Assembly (NCBI GenBank): GCA_028554795.2
Contig: CM068825.1
Span: 98,325,451 to 98,389,450 of the forward strand
Source of the DNA: Sinohyriopsis cumingii
Lineage: Eukaryota; Mollusca; Bivalvia; Unionida; Unionidae
DNA length: 64,000 nucleotides
Direction: 5' to 3'
Shown: in pieces, positions 1-11,889 of the stretch
How positions within the stretch are numbered: position 1 is the stretch's first letter
Layout of the letters: each line of letters opens with the position of its first letter
Notes under the pieces: model-generated
The model's database searches: none
The model's input: only the letters and a program-made list of their open reading frames with translations
What the model was told of the DNA's origin: nothing
Program-made: the position numbers and the translations under genes

Positions 1-138
1 TGTACAGCTGACACCCTGTAAAAGACATTGTGGTGACATTACAGAGCCTGTTGATAAAAATAGGAAGTGCTGACACCGAAGCCTACAATGTGGCAACCAT
101 ATTATTGATATAAATGCAGGTAAACTTTAACTAAAAGA

Positions 139-855
139 TAGTCACCATAGGGGGCTAGTATTCGTCATAGAGGCCTAGTATGCATCATAGAGGGCTAGTA
201 TTTATCAAAGAGGGCTAGTATTCATTATAGACGGCTAGTATTAATTGTAGAGGGCTAGTATTAATCATAGAGGGCTAGTATTCATCATATAGGGCTAGTA
301 TCTATCATAGTGGGCTAGTATTTATCATAGAGGGCTAGCATTCATCATAGAGGGCTAGTATTCATCATAGAGGGCTATTATTCATCATGGGGGCTAGTAT
401 TCATTATACAGGGCTAGTATTCATCATGGGGGCTAGTATTCGTCACAGAGGGCTAGAATTCATCATAGAGCGCTAGAATTTATCATAGAGGGCTAGTATT
501 TATCATAGAGTGCTATTATTCATCATAGGGGCTAGTATTCATCATAGAGGGCTACTATTCATCATAGGGGCTAGTATTCATCATAGAGGGCTAGTATTCA
601 TCATAGAGGGCTACTATTCATCATAGAGGGCTAGTATTCATCATAGAGGGCTAGTATTCGTCATAGAGGGCTAGCATTCATCATAGAGCGCTAGTATTTA
701 TCATAGAGGGCTAGTATTTATCATAGAGTGCTATTATTCATCATAGGGGCAAGTATTCATCATAGAGGGCTACTATTCATCATAGGGGCTAGTATTCATC
801 ATAGAGGGCTAGTATTCATCATAGAGGGCTAGTATTTATCATAGGGGACTAGTAA
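139..855. repeat. 20-bp minisatellite, about 36 copies
   Basis: Tandem copies of a 20-bp unit close to catcatagagggctagtatt, with single-base variants and copies shortened by one or two bases (for example catgggggctag). No frame stays open through it because the indels are not multiples of three. It is a simple non-coding minisatellite. A block of several copies near 480-600 recurs near 680-790, which indicates multi-unit duplication inside the array. Confidence 0.95.
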
Positions 856-2145
856 GCAAAAATCACACGGACTTCATACAAGAGAAAATAATTATTGGAC
901 TTGAAAAATACATAAATTCAAATAGAAAACAAGTGCCCTCCTTAAAATCTTAAAATGATGTACAGTTTTACAAAGGAATACGTGTACTTAACACATTAAC
1001 ATATGCTAATAAATAGCTAACAAATGAAATCTAATTTTGTTTTGTTTTTTTAATCAGAAATGTTTCCAAAAATTTGGATTTGAATTGAAAATCTGTCACT
1101 AATGTCATCTGGCTACCAAGCTGGCATATGTGACACGTGTCAAACATGTGATTAAAGGCTCACAAATATATTTCTTATATTCAAAATTCATTTGTTGCAA
1201 ATACAATTACATTTAAAAAAAAGAACAATGTTTTGAATTATTTTGTTATATAAAACGAAAACATGCTGTTATTAGCAATAAATTCATGGCAGGATTACTC
1301 CCGAATTTCCGTACATTTCTTTCTGACGAAAACTACGAAAGTACCAGGACAGAGAAAATGAACCGTGGTACATACACCGGAAAAATATGGTAAAACGCTA
1401 TACGTGGTTATACCGCGCACCACTCAAGAGTGGAGGTATTGGCCACATCAAATGGATACATATGAAGAGCTTATTTATAGTGGAAAGGTTATTACTAGGA
1501 CCTAAGTGTTTCTAATTACAACTTTTATTTCGTGCTATGTTCACAAAATATTTAAACTTATAAAGCATAAATGGACTCTAAGAATTTTAAATGACCTTTC
1601 ACTTATGTAAAATTGACACTTTGTACACTTGTAAAGTAAAACTATAAAAACTTAAACATCAGTAAAAGGTATATTATTCATGGTTGTATTGTCTTCTGCG
1701 AAAGGCACATTTTTGTTCCCGAAGATCCATGCAATTTTTGTATGGGATTTACATATTTGCGGTAAGAAAAGTTAGTAATCATAACATGGACCAATATACA
1801 ATTTGTGCCAAGTATTAATGGGAAATAATTTCTTTTCGTGAGTATAAATTTGTGTGGTTTGACTTCTTGTACCTAGAATAGCGGATAGAAGAGGACTCTT
1901 ATTCCCAAAGGAGGACCATTCAATGCTTGGGTATTTCCATTCTTGGTTGGAGGAACTTTAAATTAAAATCTACAGTTAATGGTATTCCACGAATACTAGA
2001 TATTTCAAAGTGCATTATAATCATTAAAAAAACCTTGATATTTTGTCTGAGACAAATATTTATAAAACCCATTCATGTATCACAGGCCCTAGAAGCATTT
2101 TATTTGATATGAACGATCATATAATTGGAATGACATAGATCGCCC
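856..2145. other. AT-rich non-coding stretch
   Basis: No convincing exon, splice-site pair or repeat family was recognised. The only sizeable open frame (1927-2112 +) has no recognisable domain and unremarkable composition. Treated as intergenic or intronic. Confidence 0.6.
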
Positions 2146-2149
2146 TTGA

Positions 2150-2313
2150 CAAATTCACACACAAACGTATATTGGTAGATATTTTAAATCTAATGAAGAA
2201 GTCGATATGCAAGTAAGGAGTACTTGCACACACTATTTTATTCTAATCTGGATATCGGGCTACTTGTAGCATGAATAGTAATTAAACTACAGACTTAACT
2301 GGTCTTCAGGTGC
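2150..2313 (+). repeat. Dispersed duplicated segment, copy 1
   Basis: About 165 bp that match 3877-4041 in the same orientation. Shared stretches include aatctaatgaagaagt and cgaatagtaattaaactaca (spelled tgaatagtaatt... in this copy). The two copies are 1.73 kb apart with clear divergence. The second copy lies directly upstream of the exon-like segment at 4118, but no such exon follows this copy. Confidence 0.75.
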
Positions 2314-3430
2314 TGCATTCGAACGAGAACACCACCACATACACCCACCTCCTTACACAAAAACACCCACCCACCCCATAACTGTACTGTATTTGTGACC
2401 GGATACTTGCATTATTTAACTTGGAACAGTAGACTACAGTAGATATAAACAACTGTTATTTAGTGTCGGAATTGCATCACATGATTACAAAAACAGCTTT
2501 GTTCATTTGAGCTATTTTACCGACTAAAATGCTGTGATTGGATACATTTCTATGAAATTCTGTCATTTGAGAGACCGGTTTTTGTCCACATTCTACTGTG
2601 AACAAAAGTGAGTTTATTTACTCCTATAAGCTTAAATTTAAACCAAGCTTGTATATATGATGAATTCCATGTTACTGGTGTACAGCCCACCTCTTCCAGC
2701 ACACCCGATAACAACTGACCAGTACCCCTAGTTTTATGTGTTGTTTTTGTTCTTGTTCTTAGGTTTAACACCATTTTCAGCGCATGATATGGTATACATG
2801 TCGTGACAAGCCCCTGTGGAATGAATTGGTTGTATTGAGACGGAAGTGACTATTTTTTCCCAATTCCCTTTTGGCAATTGATTCGAAAAACGTTGATATA
2901 GTAAAATCAAAACATTCAAGAAGGCGGGGTAAGGAAAAATGCACACGATCATAGCTAATCAGTATAGAGAATACAGCGAAAGATTTTCATTTAGACTAAT
3001 CAGTATGACGTAGAGTGGTATGTTAAAATGTTGTCATTTTAAACTGCACACACTATATGTAAAATGTAACGACTATGTGATATATCTGCGAGAGGTTGCA
3101 TTTAAATAACGTACATTGTGTAACTTATATTTGTTGAATTAGGTTGCGTCAGAGTTTGAAATTTTAGCATATTCTTATACGTCTTTAAAAGAATCAGCCT
3201 TTGATCAGACTTGTACGACACTTACCGGTTTACACTGATACAAACCCCAAATGAATACCTTTTAGGATCTTTAGATACTAGTACATGTCATCTTTAATCT
3301 AATAAAATTGTCTTGCGAGTTTTTCTGGTTAAACGAGGTAGTCCCTGAAACTATTATATCCATCTAAATTCATAACAACATCACAATATCAATATGTACA
3401 GCTAAAGTGTGTCAATTTTTGACCAAAAAT
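2314..3430. other. Non-coding stretch
   Basis: Two short minus-strand open frames (2550-2774 and 2734-2952) overlap each other and show no domain or splice context. I see no gene here. Confidence 0.55.
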
Positions 3431-3431
3431 C

Positions 3432-3435
<4 letters not shown>

Positions 3436-3472
<37 letters not shown>

Positions 3473-3478
3473 ACACAT
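3436..3478. repeat. (AC)n microsatellite
   Basis: About 21 AC dinucleotides with one interruption (acacagacac). Confidence 0.95.
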
Positions 3479-3876
3479 ATATGGTTCATAGTTCTTTTGT
3501 TTGTCCGTTATAATCTAATCATGAAATAAAAAATATCTAGAGTCGTGAAGAAATATCATATAAAGAACATGAACAACAAATGTAAACAACCAAACAATAT
3601 TTAATTGTTATTATTTTAATATGATTTAATCTTGAATTTATTTCTGAATATATTAAAAGAGCTGAGTAATGTTCAACTTTTGCGAGATTTTAAAAAGCAC
3701 GATAATTCAAAGAGCAATTGTCTTTCCGAATCAATAGAACATTTGACATAGACAACATCATTTTTCAAGACTGGATCTCTGACGGAAATTCCTATGTGAT
3801 GTTACATAGATGACTCATGGTTAGGTTAGGCATCGCTTTTGATGAGAATGTGTACAATGTTTCCAACTAAAGTTTG

Positions 3877-4041
3877 TTAATTTCACCATTAAGCGTATAT
3901 TTCTAGAAATTTTGAATCTAATGAAGAAGTGGAGGTAAAAGTAACAACTATTAGCACATACTACTTTATTATAATCTAGATATTGGGTTACTAGAAACAC
4001 GAATAGTAATTAAACTACAGACTTAACTGTTCTTCAAATGC
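3877..4041 (+). repeat. Dispersed duplicated segment, copy 2
   Basis: Partner of 2150-2313. It ends about 75 bp before the polypyrimidine tract of the exon at 4118, so it contributes intron or upstream sequence there. Confidence 0.75.
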
Positions 4042-4117
4042 TGAACTGTTCTTGTTCAATTATTTTCTATTCTTATTTACAATTGATTTCACATTTAGAC
4101 TTTTCTTCCATTTACAG

Positions 4118-4230
4118 GACTGAAATAATCACAGAAGTGGTTCCAGCCGATATATATAGCACCATTCCTAGCGCGTATGAAAGACTAAGGAATTTCAGGG
4201 AGGATAACAATCCATATCTACAAATGCAAG
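4118..4230 (+). CDS. Putative exon C: receptor-like cytoplasmic segment with tyrosine motifs
   Basis: A 113-nt exon candidate bounded by a strong acceptor (ttcttccatttacag) and a donor (CAAG/gtacac). It enters in phase 2 and leaves in phase 1 with 37 complete codons and no stop. The peptide contains DIYSTI, SAYERL and NPYLQM. SAYERL fits the ITIM pattern (S/I/V/L-x-Y-x-x-L/I/V), and YLQM fits the YxxM pattern that binds PI3-kinase SH2 domains in other animals. The phases, the position of the tyrosine just before the donor and the shared ending (Y-L-x-M/V-Q before the split G codon) match exon A of the downstream array, so I infer common origin. The ORF continues past the donor to a stop at 4373, so a terminal exon is an alternative. 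The start codon and upstream exons were not found. Confidence 0.55.
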
Positions 4231-4604
4231 GTACACATCTTTGCTCGAAATGTCAGCATTTAGAGTTCAAAATTTGCAAATATGATCTTATTTCCATTCA
4301 AACTGGAGGAACAAGTAAAATACGAATGAAACATAATTTGTTCTTTCATTTGGAAGGGGTACTTAAATATTAGTTTGGCAAAAACGACAAATAAAACATA
4401 GTTTTAAAGTTTATTATAATTTATCTCACCATTAATAATACGTTTGATTTTATTAATGATATACCTGCTCTCTTTCCTATAAATATATTATTTATTACAC
4501 AAAACGTCTACAGTCAATACAGTTTATCAAACAAACAAGATCGATCATCATCGTACACATATTAGATTTAGTTATTTCAGATTAAACGATATTTTGAATC
4601 AAGT

Positions 4605-4796
<192 letters not shown>

Positions 4797-4902
4797 GACC
4801 AAGGTCAAAACTATAAAAATATCTTTCTTCCACATTTATTTAACGTGATATCATTTTATATATGTACCATTATTTTCTGCTCGCGCCTTATGTTCTTTTC
4901 AG

Positions 4903-4936
4903 AACATTCAGCAGTGAGCATTCGAAACGATTCAAG
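4903..4936 (+). CDS. Putative exon D: 34-nt micro-exon following exon C
   Basis: Acceptor ttatgttcttttcag and donor TTCAAG/gtaact are both close to consensus. The segment is 34 nt, enters in phase 1 and leaves in phase 2, and so joins exon C in frame (E-H-S-A-V-S-I-R-N-D-S, then a split codon). Its length and phases equal those of the exon B copies at 16815, 18822 and 20493. The C/D pair therefore mirrors the A/B pairs of the array. The function of the peptide is unknown. Confidence 0.5.
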
Positions 4937-4939
4937 GTA

Positions 4940-5412
4940 ACTATAACTATTCTATCTAGCATTTTAAAGACAGAATGAAAGAAAATGAAAATGCTAAGTT
5001 TTTTATTCTATCAACTCGCATTGCAACTTCTTGAGCGATTGCTGCAGACAACATCACCAAGGCAAGTTCCGTAATGTCAAATAAACGGGTTTCCTAGTGT
5101 TAACAACACGACAGGGTATAACACATCTATGTACGGTTGTAATTTATTTAAATATCAGGTAGATCTCTACTGTACAGTTGTATTGTCGGAGTTTCTATCA
5201 TGAGCCCGTCTGGTACACAGACAGCCATAATGGTATTGAAAAGGCACAGGTGCCGCAGGAATAATTGATATCGATCCACCTAGTTCCAAAATTTGTGAAA
5301 ACCCAATCAGTATGTAACACTGCAACGTTTGCGTTGTCGTGCCTGAGCTTCATAACTACTGTTGACGGCGTAACAAGTTAAACTGATTTTAATCACTGAG
5401 GAAATTTTAACA
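4940..5412. other. Non-coding stretch, probably intron
   Basis: No domain or repeat was recognised. By the gene model this is the start of the long intron between exon D and the first array unit at 14651. Confidence 0.4.
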
Positions 5413-6104
5413 ATGGCAGGCTCGATGTGGTTTCCCTTGCGTAAAAATTCGTTTGCCTACGTCAGTCTGTTCAGGCCAACGAGAATTGTTCTTTATGGCG
5501 ACCGTGTGATGTCAACTGCGTACGATGCAGATTCGATTGAAATGACAGAACGGAGTAGGGTGTATACAAATCCTAATCTTCGAAAGTAGGTAAACTAATT
5601 GATTCTATATCGCATGTGCTCGAGGAAAGTTCAGTGTTAGTCCAGGTGGAGCCACTATTTGATGTAAACACAAACGACTTATTTGCAAGAAGACCAATAA
5701 ACGATCGTTATCGGATGTTATGCCAAATGGAATGTTCGCTCAGCGACGCAAGTTCAATCTCAAGCGTGCGTGAATCTCATGCGGTGATCGGTCTAGAGAA
5801 AGTCACATAAAATTCAGGTTTCGCTGATGAGATTGTACTCATTGAGCGATCCTCTGAGATGTATTTACAGCAACATTTTTCATTACGACGCATATTTAAT
5901 TTAAAACGTGAAGTGTTTCAATGGAAATTGCTTCATAACTCATCATCAGCATTTGAACTTCATTCGTCCTATACATCATCGATGTCTTCAATGAGTTCAT
6001 GCATCAAGAAGCGAAACGTCTCCGAGTCCATGATAATACTGGTGAGCAGCCACCGTCAAATCGATGCAGCCGACTTTTGGTGCGTTGTTGCGCGCGCAAT
6101 CTGA
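5413..6104 (+). pseudogene. Unrecognised decayed coding block, plus strand
   Basis: A 58-codon frame from the ATG at 5413 (starts MAGSMWFPLRK, contains RPTRIVLYGDR) ends at a TAG. It is followed in another frame by 5616-6104, open except for one TAA at 5808. That second part contains INDRYRMLCQMECSLSD and a serine-rich stretch (SSAFELHSSYTSSMSSMSS). Composition is more even than the flanks, which suggests former coding sequence. I do not recognise the family. Together with the minus-strand block that follows and the ORF at 7503 it may be part of an old DNA-virus-like or self-synthesising transposon insertion, but no hallmark gene (polymerase, integrase, capsid) was identified. Confidence 0.35.
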
Positions 6105-6109
6105 CCCCA

Positions 6110-7423
6110 CTAATGTTTCCAACCGATCCACGAGTTCATGTACCTATTGTTCGTCCACAAACACGTTTTAACTGAATTTATTGTCATACAATCTGTGGTC
6201 GCTTCACTTTTACGTGTAAGTGCATGACCACCGAGGCCTTTTCCTCGTTTGGGCGGTTCATCCTCTGGTGGGGACAAATATAACTATTCTTCCTTGGGAG
6301 GCACATCCGTTTGTTTAGCCTCCAGATCATAGATACCTGGAATGTACATTTGGTTTGGCATTTTCTTCACCTATGGTTCGATAGAGGTTAGCAAGTTTCT
6401 CAGGTTATTGTTGTGTTCCCATGTTAAAAAACGGCAGTGGTTTTAGCGACTTTCTTTATTCCACAGTTTCCGCGGTCATGATTGAAATTTCTGTTCTTGG
6501 TCCGATCTATGGTACAAACTTTCGTTCGAATCCCTCTGTGAGAACTTGCGTATTGTTGCGACTATTACATTCCTTTGACACGTTTGTACCCATTCATCTA
6601 CTTGGGTAAAAGGTATAGTTGATCACGCGCGGCTTCGCAAGGTGATTACAAGTCTCTGTTATGATATCACTGGCGTATTTCGTCATTGTTTATGGTTATT
6701 ACATTTGTTTAATTGTTTTATCAGATGCTTGTGTGCGACACGTTCATGCCCACTTCGGCTCAATCCTTGCATGGTTCACCAGGCAAATAAATAGTGAGGT
6801 AACTGTAGACCTCAACAAACATATTCCGAAACTAACCCCACGAGTAATCAGTGGCACACCAAGTCCAATGAATGTTTGCAAGACAAGACCAAGTCAATGT
6901 CACGAAATATCATTAACATTTTACAATAGTCTCGGACTACCTTAATGTAACTGTGCGGATCGTTGGATCACATAGGTCACATCTATGTTTTTGTGTCGGC
7001 CTCTGCAAAACGTTCTCGCTGGATTGTGTTGGAGTTTATTATCACATTATATTATACAACAAGCTTATCCTCACTTTAATCAAAGTTGTCAATGGTAGGA
7101 GCTTCATCGATTTTGGTAAAGAAATCAACGGTGTAAGATTTACTTCTTGGTGACGACTGAAACCCTACTGTAAACTATCTCGGTACATCATAACACAGTT
7201 GATCGTCAGCTGATGGTACAATTATGTACAACCGATCTCACGTTAACTTTCTCAGAATCATACTCAACAGCAGTGGGATTTTCCCTGATTTAGCCTGGCC
7301 ATCACCGTGCTTGGGTAGTTGGGCTTTCAGTGAGCAGAAGAGTCGATGACGGTTGAGAAAGATCTTTCTCTTTTTTGTGATGCCATGTTGAACGTTACTT
7401 GTTGTATAACACAATTTTTGCAT
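6110..7423 (-). pseudogene. Unrecognised decayed coding block, minus strand
   Basis: Read on the minus strand, several protein-like segments occur in order but in different frames with stops between them: a candidate start MASQKRERSFSTVIDSS near 7380, then NPTAVEYDSEKVNVRS, SYTVDFFTKIDEAPTIDNFD, LANLYRTIGEENAKP, MPNQMYIPGIYDLEAKQ, and a proline- and lysine-rich segment with EDEPPKRGKGLGGHALTRKS. Several of the stops are TAA or TAG. No family was recognised. The arrangement is convergent with the plus-strand block at 5413-6104. The alternative is chance: a plus-strand frame of 94 codons also crosses 6661-6945. Confidence 0.3.
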
Positions 7424-7502
7424 AAACCAACCATGTATTCATATTGTATGCGGTGCCGTATCAAAATCTGTACTACGAATCCAGCTCGAATTAAAATACG
7501 TC

Positions 7503-7729
7503 ATGGTTGAACTGCGTGTACTGGAACTTGTGTTCGGTGTGGAGCAAATATGTCCACTTTCAGTACAAAAAGTTGGCTGTTATGTAGCTACTCCACAAAT
7601 GAAAATACCATGGACACCATGGAGCAAATACTCTGGTGAAAAGCATATTCCTGGATATAATTACCATGGTCTGGCACAGGGCTTGATATACGGCTTGATT
7701 CTAACATCCAGCGAAAGTCTAAGTTTATG
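7503..7729 (+). pseudogene. Short ORF with a phospholipase A2-loop-like motif
   Basis: A 75-codon frame. Its C-terminal third contains WTPWSKYSGEKHIPGYNYHG. The pattern (basic)-x-(L/I)-PGYN-(Y/F)-x-G resembles the calcium-binding loop of the PLA2 domain in parvovirus VP1 and in adintovirus-like elements, where the loop continues into GPG. Here the following residues are L-A-Q, and no His-Asp catalytic dyad follows before the stop, so even if homologous it is inactive. The ATG is not supported by context. It may belong with the decayed blocks at 5413-7423. Confidence 0.25.
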
Positions 7730-7784
7730 AGTCCTAATAACTCAAGTGTGTCAGACTTTCATATAAGGTTTGGTATTTATATTA

Positions 7785-8048
7785 CACGTTGTCGCGCAAT
7801 GTCTGACGTGTGGCAGGTTATAATAGTCTATAACAATGGGACATCATGCCGCAGACATATAGCATCATGTCCCACACGGTCACATTATTCTGACACCAGG
7901 TCGCCCAGTCCTAACATTAATGTCTTAATGATGAGCGCCAAGTGAGGCAGCAGCTAATACAATTTTTATAAGTCTTTGGTTTGACTCGGATGGGGTTAGA
8001 TCCCGCGAGCTTCCGCATCCGAGGGGGACGCTCTAACCATTTAGGCTT
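7785..8048 (-). mobile_element. tRNA-derived SINE (family 1), copy 1, degraded
   Basis: Matches the copies at 29194, 42704, 45970 and 48871. On the minus strand the element starts with a tRNA-like head (A-box and B-box region at about 7985-8048) and continues through a conserved body (tcctgacaccaggccgaccag in better copies, read on the plus strand). This copy has lost the canonical B-box (gttagatcccgcg instead of gttcgaacccgcg) and both ends. Confidence 0.85.
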
Positions 8049-8049
8049 G

Positions 8050-9186
8050 TTCCATATTCTTTCTTATTACAAATGAATTGGTTGTAATGCATACGTCTGA
8101 ATGGCATTAGTGATTCTATATAATCTCCTAAAAACATTTCTCTAATTAAAATTTACTCTTGATATTTTTCGCTGCTATATTCACTAATTACGTTATTATA
8201 TTCATTAGAATATTCTCTGTTCACTTCATTATCCACATTTGGTGGCCTACTCAGGATCAGCGACTTCAGCTTACTTGAACAATATCAAATAATGAATTTT
8301 CACGTTTTCCTCTGATGATTGGCCAGGTCTAAGAAATAACCCATTGCTCTGGTAGATTGATGCCAGGATTTGTTTACACATGTATTATTTCAAAATAAGG
8401 CCAACTGTATGTTTCAATCTGTGAATAGTTTGCCATCGATATAATTGTTTAATATATTCTCAGACAATCTCTACCAAATATATTGTAGCCATAATATTTT
8501 CTCCAATATATTGTATAGAAATATAGCCACAACAATATTCTCACAAAATATTCTCTATGACATATATTATCCTAGCTATATTCTCACCAGAAAACAGTCT
8601 CTGTATAAATGTACATTACAGTCAATAATGTCTGTGGCAGGCAGATATGCATTGAACTCCTATTGCAGCATCACTTTAGGCTCACACGGGGTGAGGCTCT
8701 CTTCAGTATCATGTACACACATTTAAATAAAAACGTACGAGTGATTTAAGGTAAAGTTATGGAATATACAAGGCTTTGACGTGCATCAAAGCCTGAAATC
8801 TAAAACGCTCATAATGATACTAATCAGCGCAATCGAATATATGCTTTACTTTTTGGACAACCATCTAGCGCATATGCAAATTTTATACTTGTTTTCGTTT
8901 GCGCTCATTCCTAACGAAGAGTAAAATGACTATAGATTGTGTTCGTTGTTCACGTGTTGTGTCTGTAGCCACAAGGGCCCAGAAGCTCAACTTCACAGTA
9001 TCACAAAAAATGCCTTCTACATAAAAAGAAACAACTATCAAACGAATATCGACTGTCGTTTGTATGGAGGCGTATGTTCTTTATGTATTGTTTTGATCGC
9101 GTGTTGGAGCTTTATTTAAAAGCGAATCTGAATATTGGGATGAAGGTAGCTAAACATAGAGGAGGTGTATAAAGAAAGTCGAACCA
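8050..9186. other. Non-coding AT-rich stretch
   Basis: Includes an imperfect series of ataatattctc-like words at about 8440-8600 that opens a 93-codon frame by composition alone. No gene was recognised. Confidence 0.55.
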
Positions 9187-9256
9187 CAACAACAATAATA
9201 ACAACAACAACAACAAAAAACAAAAAAAAAAAAACAAAAAAACAAAAACAACAACC
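9187..9256. repeat. A-rich (CAA)n/(A)n tract
   Basis: Repeated CAACAA and A-runs immediately upstream of the LINE that starts near 9385. It could be the tail of an older insertion. Confidence 0.8.
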
Positions 9257-9384
9257 TATGGTATTATTTTATTAACGGGTTCTATCAGAAAAAGGATTAT
9301 AATATAAATAACTATTACCGTGCATTTGCTTTTTTCGTTAATTGGTTTTGTAAACTATAATCAGCCCACTACACTACTAAGATC

Positions 9385-11446
9385 ATGGAAAGTTCCAGCT
9401 GCAAAGAGCTCTTCGAGATTACTAACAAGCTAATGTCAAGGAACAAATCAACACCACTTCCAACTACCTTCTCTCCAGTCGACCTTCCGGACATGTTTGC
9501 AAATTTCTTCCGTGACAAGTACAAACCATTAGAGATAAGCTTGACACCACAATTTCAATTGACTCGTCGTCACCATGCAGTTGGGATACAGAATTTGAGC
9601 GGCAACCATTAGCAGCATTTGAACCTGTCTCTATGGATTTCGTACGTACAATCGTGATGAAGAGTGCACCAAAGTCATGTGAACTTGATCCAATTCCAAC
9701 ATCACTGCTGCCTGAGTGCTTAGATCCAGTATTGCCTTCACTAACTGATGTTATTAATACCTCTCTCTCATCCGGGGAAGCCCCATCATTTTTCAAAACT
9801 GCCATTGTAAAGCCTCTGCTGAAGAAACCAACACTAGACCATAACGATTTAAAGAACTACCGCCCAGTTTCTCATCTCCCATTCATATAAAAATCTTAGA
9901 AAAGGTTGTTCTATCTCATCTTGTATCTCATCTATATTCAAACATTCTTTTTAGCAATGTACAATCTGCATATCGCCCTTGCCACAGTACTGAAACTACT
10001 CTTCTAACAGTAGTTAATGACATTCTCTCTGCGTTGGATAGCGGAAAGATTACAGTCCTCACCCTCCTTGATTTGTCTGCAGCATTTGACACAATAGACC
10101 ATGATATATTACTTCACCATCTCCAGCATGTATTTGGCATTCATTATACAGCCTTACTGTGGTTCAAGTCCTTCTTGGTCAACATGATACAAATTGTATC
10201 TGCAAATGGAATACACTCAAGCCCAGTTGATATATGTTGTGGTGTTCCACAGGGGTTTGTTCTTGGACCTGTTCTCTTCATTCTGTACACTCAGTCGCTC
10301 TCAAGTGTCATAGATCATCACCCAGTGTCTCACCAACTGCACGCTGATGACACCCAAATATACAAATCTAGCCACCCACCTGAAGTTGATGCTACCAGGT
10401 GTAGAGAGGTGCATTTCTGATGTGAAATCATGGATGACATGTAACAAGCTGCAAATGAATGATGATAAAACTGATCACAACACAAAGCCTTTCTCATTCA
10501 CATCCTTTACCTCAAACAATAAATATCAGCAACACCAACATTAAATTCACACAATCAGTACGAAACCTAGGTGTTACTCTGGACAGTACTCTCACATTGC
10601 ACCAACATGTCATGAACATATGAAAGGCTGCATATCTGGAGCTGAGACGCATTTCTGATGTGAAATCATGGATGACATGTAACAAGCTGCAAATTAATGA
10701 TGATAAAACTGATCACAACACAAAGCCTTTCTCATTCACATCCTTAACCTCAAACAATAAATATCAGCAACACCAACATTAAATTCACATAATCAGTACG
10801 AAACTCAATTCTGTCTGGTTCAGCTCAATATCTACTCCAGAAACTTCAAAAAGTTCAATACACAGCTGCTCGGATCATACTTAGAGTACCACGATCAGAG
10901 CACACCTCCCCGCTGCTCTGTACCCTACACTGGCTATCCATTCTATCCAGAATTAAACACAAAATTTGTTCTCTGTGCTGCGTTTCACTGTCGGACTCTA
11001 GTCCAACATACCTATCCGATCTCACCCATGTATACACACCAGCACGATACTTACGCTCCTCTTCTGACAATCGTATACTCATTATTCCCACTATGAAAAC
11101 AAAGTCATATGGACAGCGTTCTTTTGCATACCAGGGCCCAGCAACGTGGAATGAATTGCCCACTGAACTTAGACACTAAGATACAGTGATCACATTCAAG
11201 AAGGCTCTCAAAACTCACTTATTTCGACTGCAAGAACAAACTTGAAGACCTAATAATGTTTCCTACCTGAAATATTCTCAGCATGATTTTTAGTTTTTAA
11301 TGTTTTTTCTAATTTCATGGTGTTTGTTTTTGTAATAATATTATTATATGTTTTTTTATCTTATAGGTGTTGTCTAATGTTGTAAAGCGCTTAGAGCTAC
11401 TAAAGATTAGGCGCTATACAAAGTCCTCATTATTATTATTATTATA
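9385..11446 (+). pseudogene. CR1/L2-like non-LTR retrotransposon, 5'-truncated and dead
   Basis: The reverse transcriptase is readable in order. Linker at 9385-9610 (KELFEITNKLMSRNKSTPLP). RT start at 9633-9890 (SCELDPIPTSLL, LLKKPTLD, LKNYRPVSHLP). Palm motif A DLSAAFDTIDHD at 10070-10105. GVPQGFVLGPVLF at about 10240. LHADDTQIY near 10338, where the usual F/Y before ADD is H. C-terminal segment at 10830-11170 (AARIILRVPRSEHTSP, LHWLSILSRIKHKIC, GQRSFAYQGPATWNELP). Frames change near 9890 and 10400, and no endonuclease domain is present. The 3' end carries the typical tail tgtaaagcgcttagagcta ... aggcgctatacaaag followed by (ATT)n at about 11430. The YRP, motif A and 3' tail place it in the CR1/L2 group of the Jockey superfamily. 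Not mobile. Confidence 0.92.
10411..10804 (+). repeat. 156-bp internal direct duplication inside the LINE
   Basis: 10411-10566 is repeated at 10649-10804 (offset 238 bp, only a few mismatches such as aaatgaatga versus aaattaatga). It repeats the RT segment after the ADD motif (SDVKSWMTCNKLQMN) and destroys the reading frame. It arose after or during insertion. Confidence 0.9.
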
Positions 11447-11661
11447 TTGTGTTCTTGTATGAATTCATAACGTTGAACGTTGACAAACATCTTCAGAATA
11501 CGACACAATAATTTGAAACACAACAAAACATGAAAGTACTAAAATCAACATTGGATAATTTTAAAATGTAAAGTGTGTTAGCGTCGTTATTCATGTTTTC
11601 ACTTGACGAAATATTTCAGCACACAACTTCACAGTATCATTTACAACAGAGAAAACGAAGA

Positions 11662-11881
11662 CTACCGTATGTACTTGCTTATAATTTCAATCCAACTGCA
11701 AGATGAACAGACCCAGATAAACCGCCTCATAATAAACCGACAGATCTGGGTCTGTGCAGTTTATTAGTAATCAGTAGAACAAACAATATTGACCCTGATC
11801 TCCAGACGCACTACGCAAGGGCAGATCCGGGGATTTGTTGTTTGCAGTTTGACTCGACTTATAAGCATGTACATACGGTAG
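11662..11881. mobile_element. MITE with 23-bp terminal inverted repeats, TA-flanked
   Basis: The left end ctaccgtatgtacttgc... and the right end ...gcatgtacatacggtag are inverted repeats of about 23 bp with one mismatch. Each TIR can be read as CCGTATGTAC flanked by TA, which fits a Tc1/mariner or pogo-like target site. The 220-bp interior has no ORF but has an internal stem (cagacccagat / atctgggtctg at about 11710-11750). Assignment to a superfamily is inference. Confidence 0.75.
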
Positions 11882-11889
11882 ATCTCGCC

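Noticed and set aside
10855..11163. 102-codon minus-strand ORF
   Set aside because: It is the antisense shadow of the CR1/L2-like RT C-terminus, which is clearly readable on the plus strand.
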